The notes under the pieces are model-generated. The model ran no database searches, was not told the DNA's origin, and saw only the letters and a program-made list of their open reading frames with translations. A program made the translations under genes and the position numbers. Positions 16,843 through 24,824 of a stretch of DNA of 64,000 nt are shown in pieces (within the stretch, counting starts at the first letter, position 1; the number at the start of each line of letters is the position of its first letter). The stretch lies in contig NZ_JAWQJT010000001.1 in the NCBI RefSeq assembly GCF_033441515.1, forward strand, positions 1 to 64,000. The letters run 5' to 3'. This DNA is from Amycolatopsis solani (GTDB lineage: Bacteria; Actinomycetota; Actinomycetes; Mycobacteriales; Pseudonocardiaceae).

Positions 16843-19800
16843 TTACGACTGCGGACGGACGAAGGGGAAGAGGACCGTCTGGCGGATCGACGCCCCGGTG
16901 AGCATCATCAGCAGCCGGTCGACGCCCAGGCCGAGGCCACCGGTCGGCGGCATGCCGTGCTCCAAGGCCAGCAGGAAGTCCTCGTCCAGCTCCATCGCCT
17001 CGACGTCGCCGCTGGCCGCGCGCAGGGACTGCGCCTCCAGCCGCCGCCGCTGCTCGATCGGGTCGGTCAGCTCGGTGTAGGCGGTGCCGACCTCGGAGCC
17101 GAACGCGATGAGGTCCCAGCGTTCGGCCAGCCGCGGGTCCTCGCGATGCTGGCGGGTCAGCGGCGAGACGTCGGTCGGGTAGTCGGTGTAGAAGGTCGGC
17201 AGCACGGTCGCGCCTTCGACGAGGTGCTCGAACGCCTTGAGCACGAGGTCGCCGTGGCTCGGGTCCTCCCCCACCGGCACGCCGGCGGCCAGGCACAGGC
17301 GGCGCAGTTCGGCCACGGACGTCCCGGAGTCGACCTGTTCGCCGAAGACCCGCGAGACGGCTTCGTGGACGGGGATCACCGGCCAGTCGCCGGAGATGTC
17401 GTGCTCGACGAGCTTCCCGGCGTCGTCCGGACGGCGCACGACCTGGGCGCCGTACGCCGCTTCGGCCGCGTGCTGGACCAGCTCGCGGGTCAGCGTCCGC
17501 ATCGTGTCGTAGTCCGCGTACGCCTGGTACGCCTCGAGCATCGTGAACTCGGGGTTGTGCGTCGCGTCGACGCCCTCGTTGCGGAAGTTGCGGTTGAGCT
17601 CGAAGACGCGCTCGACGCCGGCCACGCACAGCCGCTTGAGGTACAGCTCGGGCGCGATCCGCAGGTACATCCGCATGTCGTAGGCGTTGATGTGGGTGAC
17701 GAACGGGCGCGCGTTGGCGCCGCCGTGCACCGTCTGCAGCATCGGCGTCTCGACTTCGAGGTAGTCGGCGTGGTGCAGGCGGTCGCGCACCGCGCGGACC
17801 ACGGTGGAGCGCAGCCGGAGCATGTTCGTCGAGTCCGGGTTGACCGCGAGGTCGAGGTAGCGCTGCCGGACCCTCGTCTCCGGGTCGGTGAGGCCCTTCC
17901 GCTTGTCCGGCAACGGGTGCAGGCACTTCGCGGTGACCGTCCACTCGTCGACGAGCACCGAGAGCTCGCCCCGCTTCGACGTCACGACCTGGCCGCTGAC
18001 GCCGACGTGGTCGCCGAGGTCGACGCCGGTCCGCCAGCGGGCGAGGTCGAGCTCCCCCGCTTCCAGCATCAGCTGGATCTCGCCACTGAAGTCCTTGACG
18101 CGGGCGAAGCACAGCCCGCCGAGGATGCGCAGGTTCAGCACGCGCCCGGCGATCCGGACCCGGTGCCCGGTGGCCGTGTCCGGAGCCAGGCCGCCGAACT
18201 TCTTCACGACCTCGCCGATCTGGTCGTCGCGGCGGAACCCGACCGGGTAGGGGTCGATCCCGGCCTCGCGCAGCTTGCCGAGCTTGGCGATCCGGACGCG
18301 GACCTGCTCGGGCCGCCGCAGCTGCTTCGTGGCCGGCGTCGCCGCCGACTCCTCGATCTCCTTCGCGCGGGCGACGAAGTCGTCGCCGACCGTCTCCAGG
18401 CGCAGCGAGCGCGCCCGGCCGGTCGGGACGAACCCTTCGAGGGCGCCCGCGACGATGCCGACGCGCGGCAGCCGCCGGGCCGAGGAGTAGCAGAGGAACC
18501 GCGGCACCCAGTCCGGGCCGTACTTGGCGTTGGACCGGTACAGCGACTCGAGCTGGAAGAAGCGCGAGAAGACGCTCAGGATCCCGCGCCAGGCCCGCAG
18601 CACCGGGCCGGCGCCGATGCGCTCGCCCTCGGAGAACACCGCGCGGAACATCGCGAAGTTGAGCGAGATCCGCTGCGCGCCGAGGTGCTGCGCGGCCGCG
18701 ACGACCTCGGCGATCATGTACTCGTTGAGGCCGTTCTCGGCGTCGCGGTCGCGGCGCATGAGGTCCAGCGAGAGGCCGCGACGGCCCCACGGGACGAACG
18801 AGAGCAGGCCGCGCAGGTCGCCGCGGGCGTCGTAGGCCTCGACCATCACGCTGCGGCCGTCGCTGGCGTCGCCGAGCCGGCCCAGCGCCATCGAGAACCC
18901 GCGTTCGGTCTCGGCGCCGCGCCAGGCCTGGGCCCTGGCCAGCAGGTCGGCCATCTCCGCGTCGGGGATTTCGCCGTGGCGGCGGACCCGCGAGGTGTAG
19001 CCGGCCCGCTCGATGCGCTTGACGGCCTGGCGGACCGAGCGCCGCTCCGGCCCGGCGAGGCTGAACTCCCGGACGTCGAGGACGGCTTCGTCGCCGATTT
19101 CCAGCGCCCGCAGACCGGCGTCGGTGTACGCCTTCGCGCCGCTTTCGCTCGCGCCGAGCACGCCGGGGGTCCAGCCGTACGTGCGCGTCTCGTCGAGCCA
19201 CGCGCGGACCGCGTCCGGCCACGCCTCGGGGTCGCCGATGGGGTCGGCGCTGGCGACGCTGGTGCCGCCGAGCACGCGGTAGGTGACCGCCGCGCGGCCG
19301 TTCGGCGCGAAGACGACGCTCTTGTCGCGCCGGGTCGCGAAGTAGCCGAGGGAGTCGTCCTCGCCGTGCTGGGCCAGGAGTTCGCGCAGGCGCAATTCCT
19401 CGTCGTCGGTGCGCAAGCGGCGGCTGCGGACGCCGCGGAAGAGCAGGTACAGCGCCGCGGTGGCGACCGCGGTCGCGCTGAGGTCGAGGAAGGCGTCCAG
19501 CCAGACGGGCCCCTCGCCGACGCCGATCCGGCGCAGCTGGAGGTTTTCGCCGGTGGCGTGGTTCACGACCCAGGCGAAGCGCTCCCACGTGTCGCCGAGG
19601 TGCCCGGGAAACGCTTCCGCGAGCCCCCAGCCGACCAGGATGACCACGGCGAACCCGCCGAACAGCATGGTCAGGCCGTCGCGCCAGGCGCTCGGCGCGA
19701 GCCGGGCCGGGAACGCCGGGCGCAGCGCGAGCAGGAACACGATCAGCGCGATCGAGACGACGTCGGCGACGGTCAGCACCCACAGCTGCGCCGGGATGTG

Positions 19801-20205
19801 CCGGACCTGCTTCGGGCCGAGCGTCAGCAGTTCGGGTGACCACAGCAGCGTCGCCTGCAGGGCCAGGGTGAGCACCAGGCCGCCGACCTGGAACAGCACC
19901 AGCGTGTACAGCGCCGCCGCCTTGCGACGGCGCAGGGCCCCGCCGAGCACCACGAGCAGCAGCACCATGACCAGGCTCGCGCTGGTCGGCACGCTCAGAC
20001 CGGAGAACGCCATGTCGATGCCGTTGAGCAGGCGCCCGTGCGGGCCGTTCGTGAAGAGGAGGATCACCGAAAACACCGCGGCCAGCTGGACCACGGTCGC
20101 GACGATGCCGCCCGCCTTCGCCTTCCAGCGGGGGAGGCGCGGGCGCGTGCTCGCGAGGGTTCCCATCGTTGCTTTCGTCGCCTTTCGCGGCCGATCGGTG
20201 CTCAT
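16843..20205 (-). CDS. lysX: bifunctional LysX: lysyl-tRNA synthetase / lysyl-phosphatidylglycerol synthase
   Basis: An 1120-residue three-part fusion. About residues 30-250 are membrane helices and about 260-570 an MprF-like DUF2156 acyltransferase domain (SLGYFATRRDKSVVF, RRGLSLDLMRRD). After about 620 comes a full class II lysyl-tRNA synthetase: an OB-fold anticodon domain (HRVRIAGRVLNLR), motif 2 ERVFELNRNFRNEG and motif 3 PPTGGLGLGVDRLLM. Mycobacterial LysX makes Lys-tRNA and transfers lysine to phosphatidylglycerol, lowering envelope charge and giving resistance to cationic peptides. Length and order match that family. It is divergent from panB. Confidence 0.96.
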   Translation of the reverse strand: MSTDRPRKATKATMGTLASTRPRLPRWKAKAGGIVATVVQLAAVFSVILLFTNGPHGRLLNGIDMAFSGLSVPTSASLVMVLLLVVLGGALRRRKAAALYTLVLFQVGGLVLTLALQATLLWSPELLTLGPKQVRHIPAQLWVLTVADVVSIALIVFLLALRPAFPARLAPSAWRDGLTMLFGGFAVVILVGWGLAEAFPGHLGDTWERFAWVVNHATGENLQLRRIGVGEGPVWLDAFLDLSATAVATAALYLLFRGVRSRRLRTDDEELRLRELLAQHGEDDSLGYFATRRDKSVVFAPNGRAAVTYRVLGGTSVASADPIGDPEAWPDAVRAWLDETRTYGWTPGVLGASESGAKAYTDAGLRALEIGDEAVLDVREFSLAGPERRSVRQAVKRIERAGYTSRVRRHGEIPDAEMADLLARAQAWRGAETERGFSMALGRLGDASDGRSVMVEAYDARGDLRGLLSFVPWGRRGLSLDLMRRDRDAENGLNEYMIAEVVAAAQHLGAQRISLNFAMFRAVFSEGERIGAGPVLRAWRGILSVFSRFFQLESLYRSNAKYGPDWVPRFLCYSSARRLPRVGIVAGALEGFVPTGRARSLRLETVGDDFVARAKEIEESAATPATKQLRRPEQVRVRIAKLGKLREAGIDPYPVGFRRDDQIGEVVKKFGGLAPDTATGHRVRIAGRVLNLRILGGLCFARVKDFSGEIQLMLEAGELDLARWRTGVDLGDHVGVSGQVVTSKRGELSVLVDEWTVTAKCLHPLPDKRKGLTDPETRVRQRYLDLAVNPDSTNMLRLRSTVVRAVRDRLHHADYLEVETPMLQTVHGGANARPFVTHINAYDMRMYLRIAPELYLKRLCVAGVERVFELNRNFRNEGVDATHNPEFTMLEAYQAYADYDTMRTLTRELVQHAAEAAYGAQVVRRPDDAGKLVEHDISGDWPVIPVHEAVSRVFGEQVDSGTSVAELRRLCLAAGVPVGEDPSHGDLVLKAFEHLVEGATVLPTFYTDYPTDVSPLTRQHREDPRLAERWDLIAFGSEVGTAYTELTDPIEQRRRLEAQSLRAASGDVEAMELDEDFLLALEHGMPPTGGLGLGVDRLLMMLTGASIRQTVLFPFVRPQS

Positions 20206-20219
20206 GCCGTCTTCTTGAC

Positions 20220-20268
20220 GTCAGTGAACACAGGTTGGTTGTCCCCCGACATCAACCTGAAGACTGAC
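20220..20268. other. nested inverted repeat in the lysX-panB divergent region
   Basis: GTCAGT (20220-20225) pairs with ACTGAC (20263-20268), and inside it AGGTTG (20232-20237) pairs with CAACCT (20253-20258). The element lies 15 bases from the lysX start and 137 bases from the panB start, so it could be a 5'-UTR hairpin of either gene or a protein-binding site. The remaining bases up to 20405 show no gene. Confidence 0.4.
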
Positions 20269-20405
20269 GGTGGGTAGTCCCCGAGGGTGTGAAGCTGGTC
20301 CCACGAGGTTGGGGGGCCGCCGGTGAGCGTGCCACGCTCTGAGACGCCCCTGCTCCACGACCCGGGGACCTCACCGAGGCCTCGAGGGAAGGACGGTCGA
20401 CGACG

Positions 20406-21281
20406 ATGTCTGCCCCCGCGAACGGGCCCGCCGAAGAGGCGGCCCCCTACGGCACCGGACCCGGCACGAAGCCGGCTTCGGGCCGGAAAGTCCGCGTGCA
20501 CCACCTGCGTGAGCTGAAGGAACGCGGCGAGCCGTGGCCCATGCTCACCGCGTACGACATGTACACCGCCGCGCTGTTCGACGAGGCCGGGATCCCCGTG
20601 CTGCTCGTCGGCGACTCCGCGGCCAACAACGTGTTCGGCTACGACACCTCGCTGCCGGTGACGGTCGACGAGCTGCTGCCGCTGGTGCGGGCCGTCACCC
20701 GGTCGGTCAAACGCGCCCTCGTGGTCGCCGACCTGCCGTTCGGGTCCTACCAGCTGTCGCCGCAGCAGGCGCTGGAGACGTCGGTGCGGTTCATGAAGGA
20801 GGGCCGCGCGCACGCCGTGAAGCTCGAAGGCGGGCGGCGGTTCGCCGCGCACGTCGAGGCGCTGACGTCGGCGGGCGTGCCGGTGATGGGCCACATCGGG
20901 TTCACCCCGCAGAGTGAACACAACCTCGGTGGCTACCGGGTGCAGGGGCGCGGCGAAGCAGCGGACGCGCTGCTCGCCGACGCGCTGGCCCTGCAGGAGG
21001 CCGGGGCGTTCGCGGTGGTGATGGAGATGGTGCCCGCCGAAGCCGCGAAGCGCGTCACGGCGGAGCTGAAGATCCCGACGGTCGGCATCGGCGCCGGCCC
21101 GGACTGCGACGCCCAGGTGCTCGTCTGGCAGGACATGGCCGGCCTGCGCCGCGGCAAGGCACCGCGGTTCGTCAAGCGCTACGCCGACGTGGCGACGGTG
21201 CTGCAGGACGCCGCGACGGCGTTCGCGGAAGACGTCCGCCGTGGCGAGTTCCCGGCGCCGGAACACGCTTTCCACGACTAA
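20406..21281 (+). CDS. panB: 3-methyl-2-oxobutanoate hydroxymethyltransferase
   Basis: 291 residues of ketopantoate hydroxymethyltransferase, first step of pantothenate synthesis (ketoisovalerate plus methylene-tetrahydrofolate). Motifs are clear: [55 protein letters not shown] and [21 protein letters not shown]. The N-terminal 30 residues are a low-complexity extension common in actinobacterial PanB. The ATG at 20406 has a purine-rich GGGAAGGACGG upstream. The stop interlocks with the opposite ctaG-like gene. Confidence 0.96.
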   Translation: MSAPANGPAEEAAPYGTGPGTKPASGRKVRVHHLRELKERGEPWPMLTAYDMYTAALFDEAGIPVLLVGDSAANNVFGYDTSLPVTVDELLPLVRAVTRSVKRALVVADLPFGSYQLSPQQALETSVRFMKEGRAHAVKLEGGRRFAAHVEALTSAGVPVMGHIGFTPQSEHNLGGYRVQGRGEAADALLADALALQEAGAFAVVMEMVPAEAAKRVTAELKIPTVGIGAGPDCDAQVLVWQDMAGLRRGKAPRFVKRYADVATVLQDAATAFAEDVRRGEFPAPEHAFHD

Positions 21282-22129
21282 CCCCGGTTCCGGAACCGCT
21301 CGGCCAGCGCCGGGTCGTGTTCCCACCACAACCCGGTCGCGGGCGCTGCGTCCAGCTGGACGTCGATCTGCTTCGCGCGCCGTTCGTCGTCGCGGGCCCA
21401 CCGGACGAACAACGCGACGACGAACGGCAGGCCGGCGACGTCACCGCCGATCCACAGCACCCCCGCGCCGATGACCTGGTCGGTGCGGGGGTCCGGGCCG
21501 TGGCCGGGGTGCGCGGCCGCGTAGTGCGCGGGCGCCAGCAGCGGGCCGAGCCACAGGACCAAGCCGAGCGCGCCGTCGAAGACGACCTCGGTGAACGCGA
21601 TCCAGACCGACACCAGGTGCGGGTCGCGCCGCGGGGTCGGGTCGAGGCCCAGGCGCGTCCAGAAGTACGTGAAGCCGGCGAGCACCAGCGCCAGCCGGAC
21701 CAGGCCGTCGGCGACCGGCGACCGCAGCGTCAGGTCGTAGAGCGGGGTCAGGTACAGCACGAGCACCGGCACGACCAGCGTCAGCGTGACGACCGGCGGG
21801 AACGTCAGCGCCCGCGCCACCTTGCCGCGGCCGTGCCGGCGCAGCCACGGCGCCGGGACGGTGTCGAGCAGGAGCCGGATCGGGGCGCCCAGCGCCAGCA
21901 GCAGCGGGGTGACCATCAGCAGCGTGACCGTCTGGACCGCGCGGACCCAGAAGTACGTCGTGTCGTAGACCGCCAGCGGCGAGCACGTGACGACCAGGAT
22001 CGTCGCCAGGCCGGCGAGGAACGCCGTCGTGCGGCCCGGCGGCAAGCTGCGGCCGCGGGCCGCGCGGACGTAGAGCGTGCCGAGGACGAGCACGCACAGG
22101 ACCGCCGGGGCGTCGAACGTCAGCGGCAC
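21278..22129 (-). CDS. ctaG: cytochrome c oxidase assembly protein, CtaG (caa3) family
   Basis: 283 residues with about seven transmembrane helices. Features of the CtaG_caa3 family are visible: [46 protein letters not shown], and the late [31 protein letters not shown], followed by the usual cytoplasmic tail [14 protein letters not shown]. The family helps copper delivery to cytochrome oxidase. Its GTG starts one base after the uppP stop, so the two are coupled although their functions differ. Confidence 0.85.
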   Translation of the reverse strand: MPLTFDAPAVLCVLVLGTLYVRAARGRSLPPGRTTAFLAGLATILVVTCSPLAVYDTTYFWVRAVQTVTLLMVTPLLLALGAPIRLLLDTVPAPWLRRHGRGKVARALTFPPVVTLTLVVPVLVLYLTPLYDLTLRSPVADGLVRLALVLAGFTYFWTRLGLDPTPRRDPHLVSVWIAFTEVVFDGALGLVLWLGPLLAPAHYAAAHPGHGPDPRTDQVIGAGVLWIGGDVAGLPFVVALFVRWARDDERRAKQIDVQLDAAPATGLWWEHDPALAERFRNRG

Positions 22130-22130
22130 C

Positions 22131-23057
22131 TCAGACCGCGAAGAAGATCAGGCTGCCGATTCCGGCGACCACGCAGTAAATGGCGAACGGCGTCAGAGTG
22201 CGCGTTTCGAAGTATCCGGTGAGGAACCGGACAGAAATGTACGAAGCGATCCCGGCGATGACGCTGCCGACGAGCGCCGGGCCGAGTGACGCGTGGTTCT
22301 CCGGCGCGAACAGCGTCGGCATCTTGAGCACGCCCGCGGCCAGGATCACCGGCGTGGCGAGCAGGAACGCGAAGCGCGCCGCGTCTTCGTGCCCCAGGCC
22401 GCGGCGCAGGCCGGCGACCATCGTGATGCCCGAGCGGCTGATGCCGGGCAGCAGCGCGAAGATCTGCGCCGCGCCGATCAGCACCGCCTCGCCCACGCGC
22501 AGCTTCGCCAGCCGGACGTCGGTCCGCTCCTCGACGGTGACCGCGCGCATGACGAGCGTCTCCTCGCTCGAGAAGTCCACGGTGTCCGCTTCTTCGGCAG
22601 GTTTCGCGCGCGAGAACTTCTCGGCGGCGTAGAGGACACCGCCGTTGAGCGTGAGGAAGATGGCCGCGGGCACCGGTTTGCCGAGGAAGTCGCGCAGCAG
22701 CCCTTCGAACAGCAGGCCGGCCAGCCCGACCGGGATGGTGGCGAGCACGAGCAGCCACGCGAGCCGCTGGTCGGGCGTGCGGACCTCGCGGTGACGGATC
22801 GACGTCCACAGGCCGCCGATGATCCGGACCCAGTCCTTGCGAAAGAACAGCACGAGCGCGAGCGCGGTGGCGACGTGCATCGCGACGAGCACCGCGAGGT
22901 ACGGCGAGTCCTTCCCGATGCTCAGGTCCTGCTGCCAGTGCCCGCCGAGCCAGGCGGGCAGCAGGATGCTGTGGCCGAGACTGGACACCGGAAACAATTC
23001 CGACACCCCTTGCAAGGCGCCGACGACAATCGCCTCGAAATAGGTCACCGCGGACAT
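22131..23057 (-). CDS. uppP: undecaprenyl-diphosphate phosphatase
   Basis: 308 residues of the BacA/UppP membrane phosphatase family, which regenerates undecaprenyl phosphate for peptidoglycan and teichoic-acid export. Both signatures are present: GALQGVSELFPVSSLGHSIL near the N-terminus and LLPGISRSGITMVAGL in the second half, with about eight helices. The ATG at 23057 gives the standard start MSAVTYFEAIVVGALQG. Loss-of-function alters bacitracin sensitivity in the family. It leads a two-gene unit with ctaG. Confidence 0.95.
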   Translation of the reverse strand: MSAVTYFEAIVVGALQGVSELFPVSSLGHSILLPAWLGGHWQQDLSIGKDSPYLAVLVAMHVATALALVLFFRKDWVRIIGGLWTSIRHREVRTPDQRLAWLLVLATIPVGLAGLLFEGLLRDFLGKPVPAAIFLTLNGGVLYAAEKFSRAKPAEEADTVDFSSEETLVMRAVTVEERTDVRLAKLRVGEAVLIGAAQIFALLPGISRSGITMVAGLRRGLGHEDAARFAFLLATPVILAAGVLKMPTLFAPENHASLGPALVGSVIAGIASYISVRFLTGYFETRTLTPFAIYCVVAGIGSLIFFAV

Positions 23058-23178
23058 TCCGTGCCTTTCCGTCCCCTTTTTCCGTGCTACCGACACCGGA
23101 AAGTACCGGCCCATTCGTTAACGCGGGGCAAGGGGGACGGGTGCACTCAGCGTCCTCACAGCGGGCGTTCACATCCAT

Positions 23179-23225
23179 GAACATCAGTCATGTTCTTGAC
23201 TAGCGTTCGACTCGTGGCCTAGCGT
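23179..23225 (+). promoter_or_regulatory. promoter with abutting inverted repeat
   Basis: TTGACT (23196-23201) and TAGCGT (23220-23225) with an 18-base spacer form a plausible promoter, starting RNA near 23232. Directly upstream, touching the -35 box, is the inverted repeat GAACAT-CAGTC-ATGTTC (23179-23195), a likely regulator site. The spacing between GAAC and GTTC is nine bases, not the four of an actinobacterial LexA box. Positions 23058-23178 hold no gene. Confidence 0.6.
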
Positions 23226-23280
23226 TTAGCCCGTCGCCGCCACGACGCAACGGAACGAACCTCGACGAGGAGGACGGGAA

Positions 23281-23349
23281 ATGCGTGTGCGGATCACCTG
23301 CCGTCGTGACCACTCCGACGACCACCCCGCGGTTCCCCGAAGCGGCTGA
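23281..23349 (+). CDS. 22-codon small ORF (candidate leader peptide)
   Basis: A very short ORF, MRVRITCRRDHSDDHPAVPR plus SG, with an excellent Shine-Dalgarno GAGGAGG seven bases before its ATG. Few full-length genes here have such a good ribosome site, so translation is likely. It lies about 50 bases after a predicted promoter, and its stop is 12 bases before a strong terminator-like hairpin. The peptide is rich in Arg, Asp and His with one Cys; I do not recognise it. It could be an attenuator leader for the downstream aminopeptidase or a free-standing small protein. Confidence 0.55.
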   Translation: MRVRITCRRDHSDDHPAVPRSG

Positions 23350-23361
23350 CGCCCCCTGACC

Positions 23362-23398
23362 GGGAGCCCGCTCAGCCCGGCGGCGGGGGCGGGCTCCC
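23362..23398 (+). terminator. GC-rich hairpin with T-rich tail
   Basis: GGGAGCCCGC (23362-23371) pairs perfectly with GCGGGCTCCC (23389-23398) and is followed by ACCTTTCTT. This has the form of an intrinsic terminator 12 bases after the small ORF stop. Pausing or stalling on the ORF could change its folding. Confidence 0.65.
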
Positions 23399-23406
23399 AC
23401 CTTTCT

Positions 23407-23453
23407 TGGCCGTCGTCCCGATCCCTGGCGGCGGGGTGTCGGGACGACGGCCA
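23407..23453. other. second strong hairpin, 15-bp stem
   Basis: TGGCCGTCGTCCCGA (23407-23421) is an exact inverted copy of 23439-23453, with a 17-base loop. It lies between the terminator-like hairpin and the aminopeptidase start at 23479. It may be a second terminator, an RNA stability element, or part of a mutually exclusive structure. Confidence 0.6.
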
Positions 23454-23478
23454 GGACCCGTGCGGCACAGTGACGGGC

Positions 23479-24423
23479 ATGCATGAGCTCTACCCGCCGA
23501 TCCCGCCGCGCGCCGAAGGGTTCCTGGACGTCGGCGACGGCCACCGGATCCGGTGCCAGGAGGCGGGCGACCCGGACGGCAAGCCGGTGGTGGTGCTGCA
23601 CGGCGGGCCCGGCAGCGGGATCGCGCCGATGGCGCGCCGGCACTTCGACCCCTCGGCGTACCGGATCATCCTGTTCGACCAGCGCGGTTCCGGGCAGTCG
23701 ACGCCGGGCGCGGACGACCTGACCGCCAACACCCTGTGGCACCTGGTCGCCGACATGGAACTCCTGCGCGAGCGGCTCGGCATCGACCGCTGGCAGCTCT
23801 TCGGCGGCTCGTGGGGCGCGACGCTCGCCCTCGCCTACGCCGAAACCCACCCTTCGCGCGTCAGCGAGATCATCCTGCGCGGCGTGTTCACCGTGCGGCC
23901 GAGCGAGCTCGACTGGATCTACCGCGGCGGCGCGGCCAACCTGTTCCCGCGCGAGTGGGAGGCCTTCCTCGCCCCGATCCCGGCTTCCCTCCGGGACGAT
24001 CCCCTCGCGGCGTACGCGACGCTGCTCGAAGACCCGTCGCCGGAGGTCCGCCACCGGGCCGCGATCGCGTGGAGCACGTGGGAGGGCGCGACGGTTTCGG
24101 TGGTACCGCAGGAATCCTTCGTCCGCCAGTACGCCGACCCGGCGTTCGCACTGACCTTCGCCCGCCTCGCCGTCCACTACTTCCGCCACGGCGCCTGGCT
24201 CGCCGACGGCCAGCTGGTCCGCGACGCCGGCAAGCTCGCCGGCATCCCGGGCATCATCGTCCAGGGCCGCTACGACGCGGTGTGCCCGCCGATCACGGCG
24301 TACGAGCTGCACCAGGCATGGCCGGGGTCGGAGCTGAAGCTCGTCGAGGGCGCCGGGCACGCGGTGACCGACCCGGGCATGCTGGCGGCCCTGCGCGCGG
24401 CGACGGACTCGTTCCGCCAGTAG
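23479..24423 (+). CDS. pip: proline iminopeptidase (S33 family)
   Basis: 314 residues of the S33 prolyl aminopeptidase family, which removes N-terminal proline from peptides. The conserved opening LYPPIPPRAEGFLDVGDGHRI leads to VVLHGGPGSGI (oxyanion loop), FDQRGSGQST and the nucleophile elbow GGSWGATLAL; the acid and His appear in QGRYDAVCPP and GAGHAVTDP. I use ATG 23479; GTG 23470 is in frame. No clear ribosome site precedes it, so it may be leaderless or depend on the upstream leader. Its last 23 coding bases before the final Gln codon are repeated at 24799. Confidence 0.9.
   Translation: MHELYPPIPPRAEGFLDVGDGHRIRCQEAGDPDGKPVVVLHGGPGSGIAPMARRHFDPSAYRIILFDQRGSGQSTPGADDLTANTLWHLVADMELLRERLGIDRWQLFGGSWGATLALAYAETHPSRVSEIILRGVFTVRPSELDWIYRGGAANLFPREWEAFLAPIPASLRDDPLAAYATLLEDPSPEVRHRAAIAWSTWEGATVSVVPQESFVRQYADPAFALTFARLAVHYFRHGAWLADGQLVRDAGKLAGIPGIIVQGRYDAVCPPITAYELHQAWPGSELKLVEGAGHAVTDPGMLAALRAATDSFRQ
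24395..24417 (+). repeat. 23-bp direct repeat, copy 1
   Basis: The stretch GCGCGGCGACGGACTCGTTC plus CGC, in the last codons of the aminopeptidase gene, recurs exactly at 24799-24821, 404 bases away. Both copies are read in a frame giving AATDSFR followed by a stop (here after one extra Gln codon). The repeat brackets decayed gene fragments. Confidence 0.85.
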
Positions 24424-24636
24424 GACGGCGAACACCCGCGCCAGCTTGCGCTCGACGACGGCTTCGTCGGCGCGCGCGAGCTCGGTGCCGCCGATGAGCG
24501 TGCGCATCAGCCGGAAGCCGGCGATCACGGACAGGACCAGCGCCGGGCCCGTCTTTTCGCGGCCGGGGAGCAGGTCGGTGAGGTGCTTCTCGACGTGCCG
24601 CTCGATGCCCGCCCGCAGGATCTCCGCGGCCCGCAC
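24424..24636 (-). pseudogene. TetR-family regulator remnant (C-terminal domain only)
   Basis: The minus strand encodes RAAEILRAGIERHVEKHL, then SVIAGFRLMRTLIGGTEL and ADEAVVERKLARVFAVLL, which reads like the end of a TetR ligand-binding domain. The N-terminal helix-turn-helix is absent. The frame runs without its own stop into the reverse complement of the aminopeptidase gene. This is best explained as a truncated gene whose 3' end was replaced by the copy of the 23-bp repeat or flanking DNA. Confidence 0.55.
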
Positions 24637-24701
24637 TGAAAAGGTCGAGGCGGAGATCGGCGCGGCGGCCGTGCCCCTCAGCGATTTGTCGACCGACGCG
24701 A

Positions 24702-24824
24702 CCCCCGGACGCTTGGAGCGCGACGTACCAGGCGAACGTCGTCGTCGGGCCCCTCGGCCGCCCGGAGGAGATCGCGGCCGCGGTCGGATACCTGGTGAGC
24801 GCGGCGACGGACTCGTTCCGCTAG
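24702..24824 (+). pseudogene. short-chain dehydrogenase remnant with internal deletion
   Basis: The plus strand reads PPDAWSATYQANVVVGPLGR followed by PEEIAAAVGYLVSAATDSFR and a stop. The first part matches the mid-protein segment of SDR enzymes (D-W-x-x-T-Y-x-x-N-V); the second matches their C-terminal GRPEEIAxAVxYLVS motif. About 80-100 residues that should lie between are missing. The last seven residues come from the 23-bp repeat shared with the aminopeptidase gene, so the natural C-terminus was also lost. The stop overlaps the opposing permease stop. Confidence 0.6.
24799..24821 (+). repeat. 23-bp direct repeat, copy 2
   Basis: Exact second copy of the repeat at 24395-24417. It forms the end of the SDR remnant and abuts the stop of the polyamine permease gene. 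With copy 1 it brackets the scar region. Confidence 0.85.

Noticed and set aside
23179..23195. LexA/SOS box
   Set aside because: GAAC and GTTC are nine bases apart; the actinobacterial SOS box needs four. The dyad is kept as an unassigned operator.
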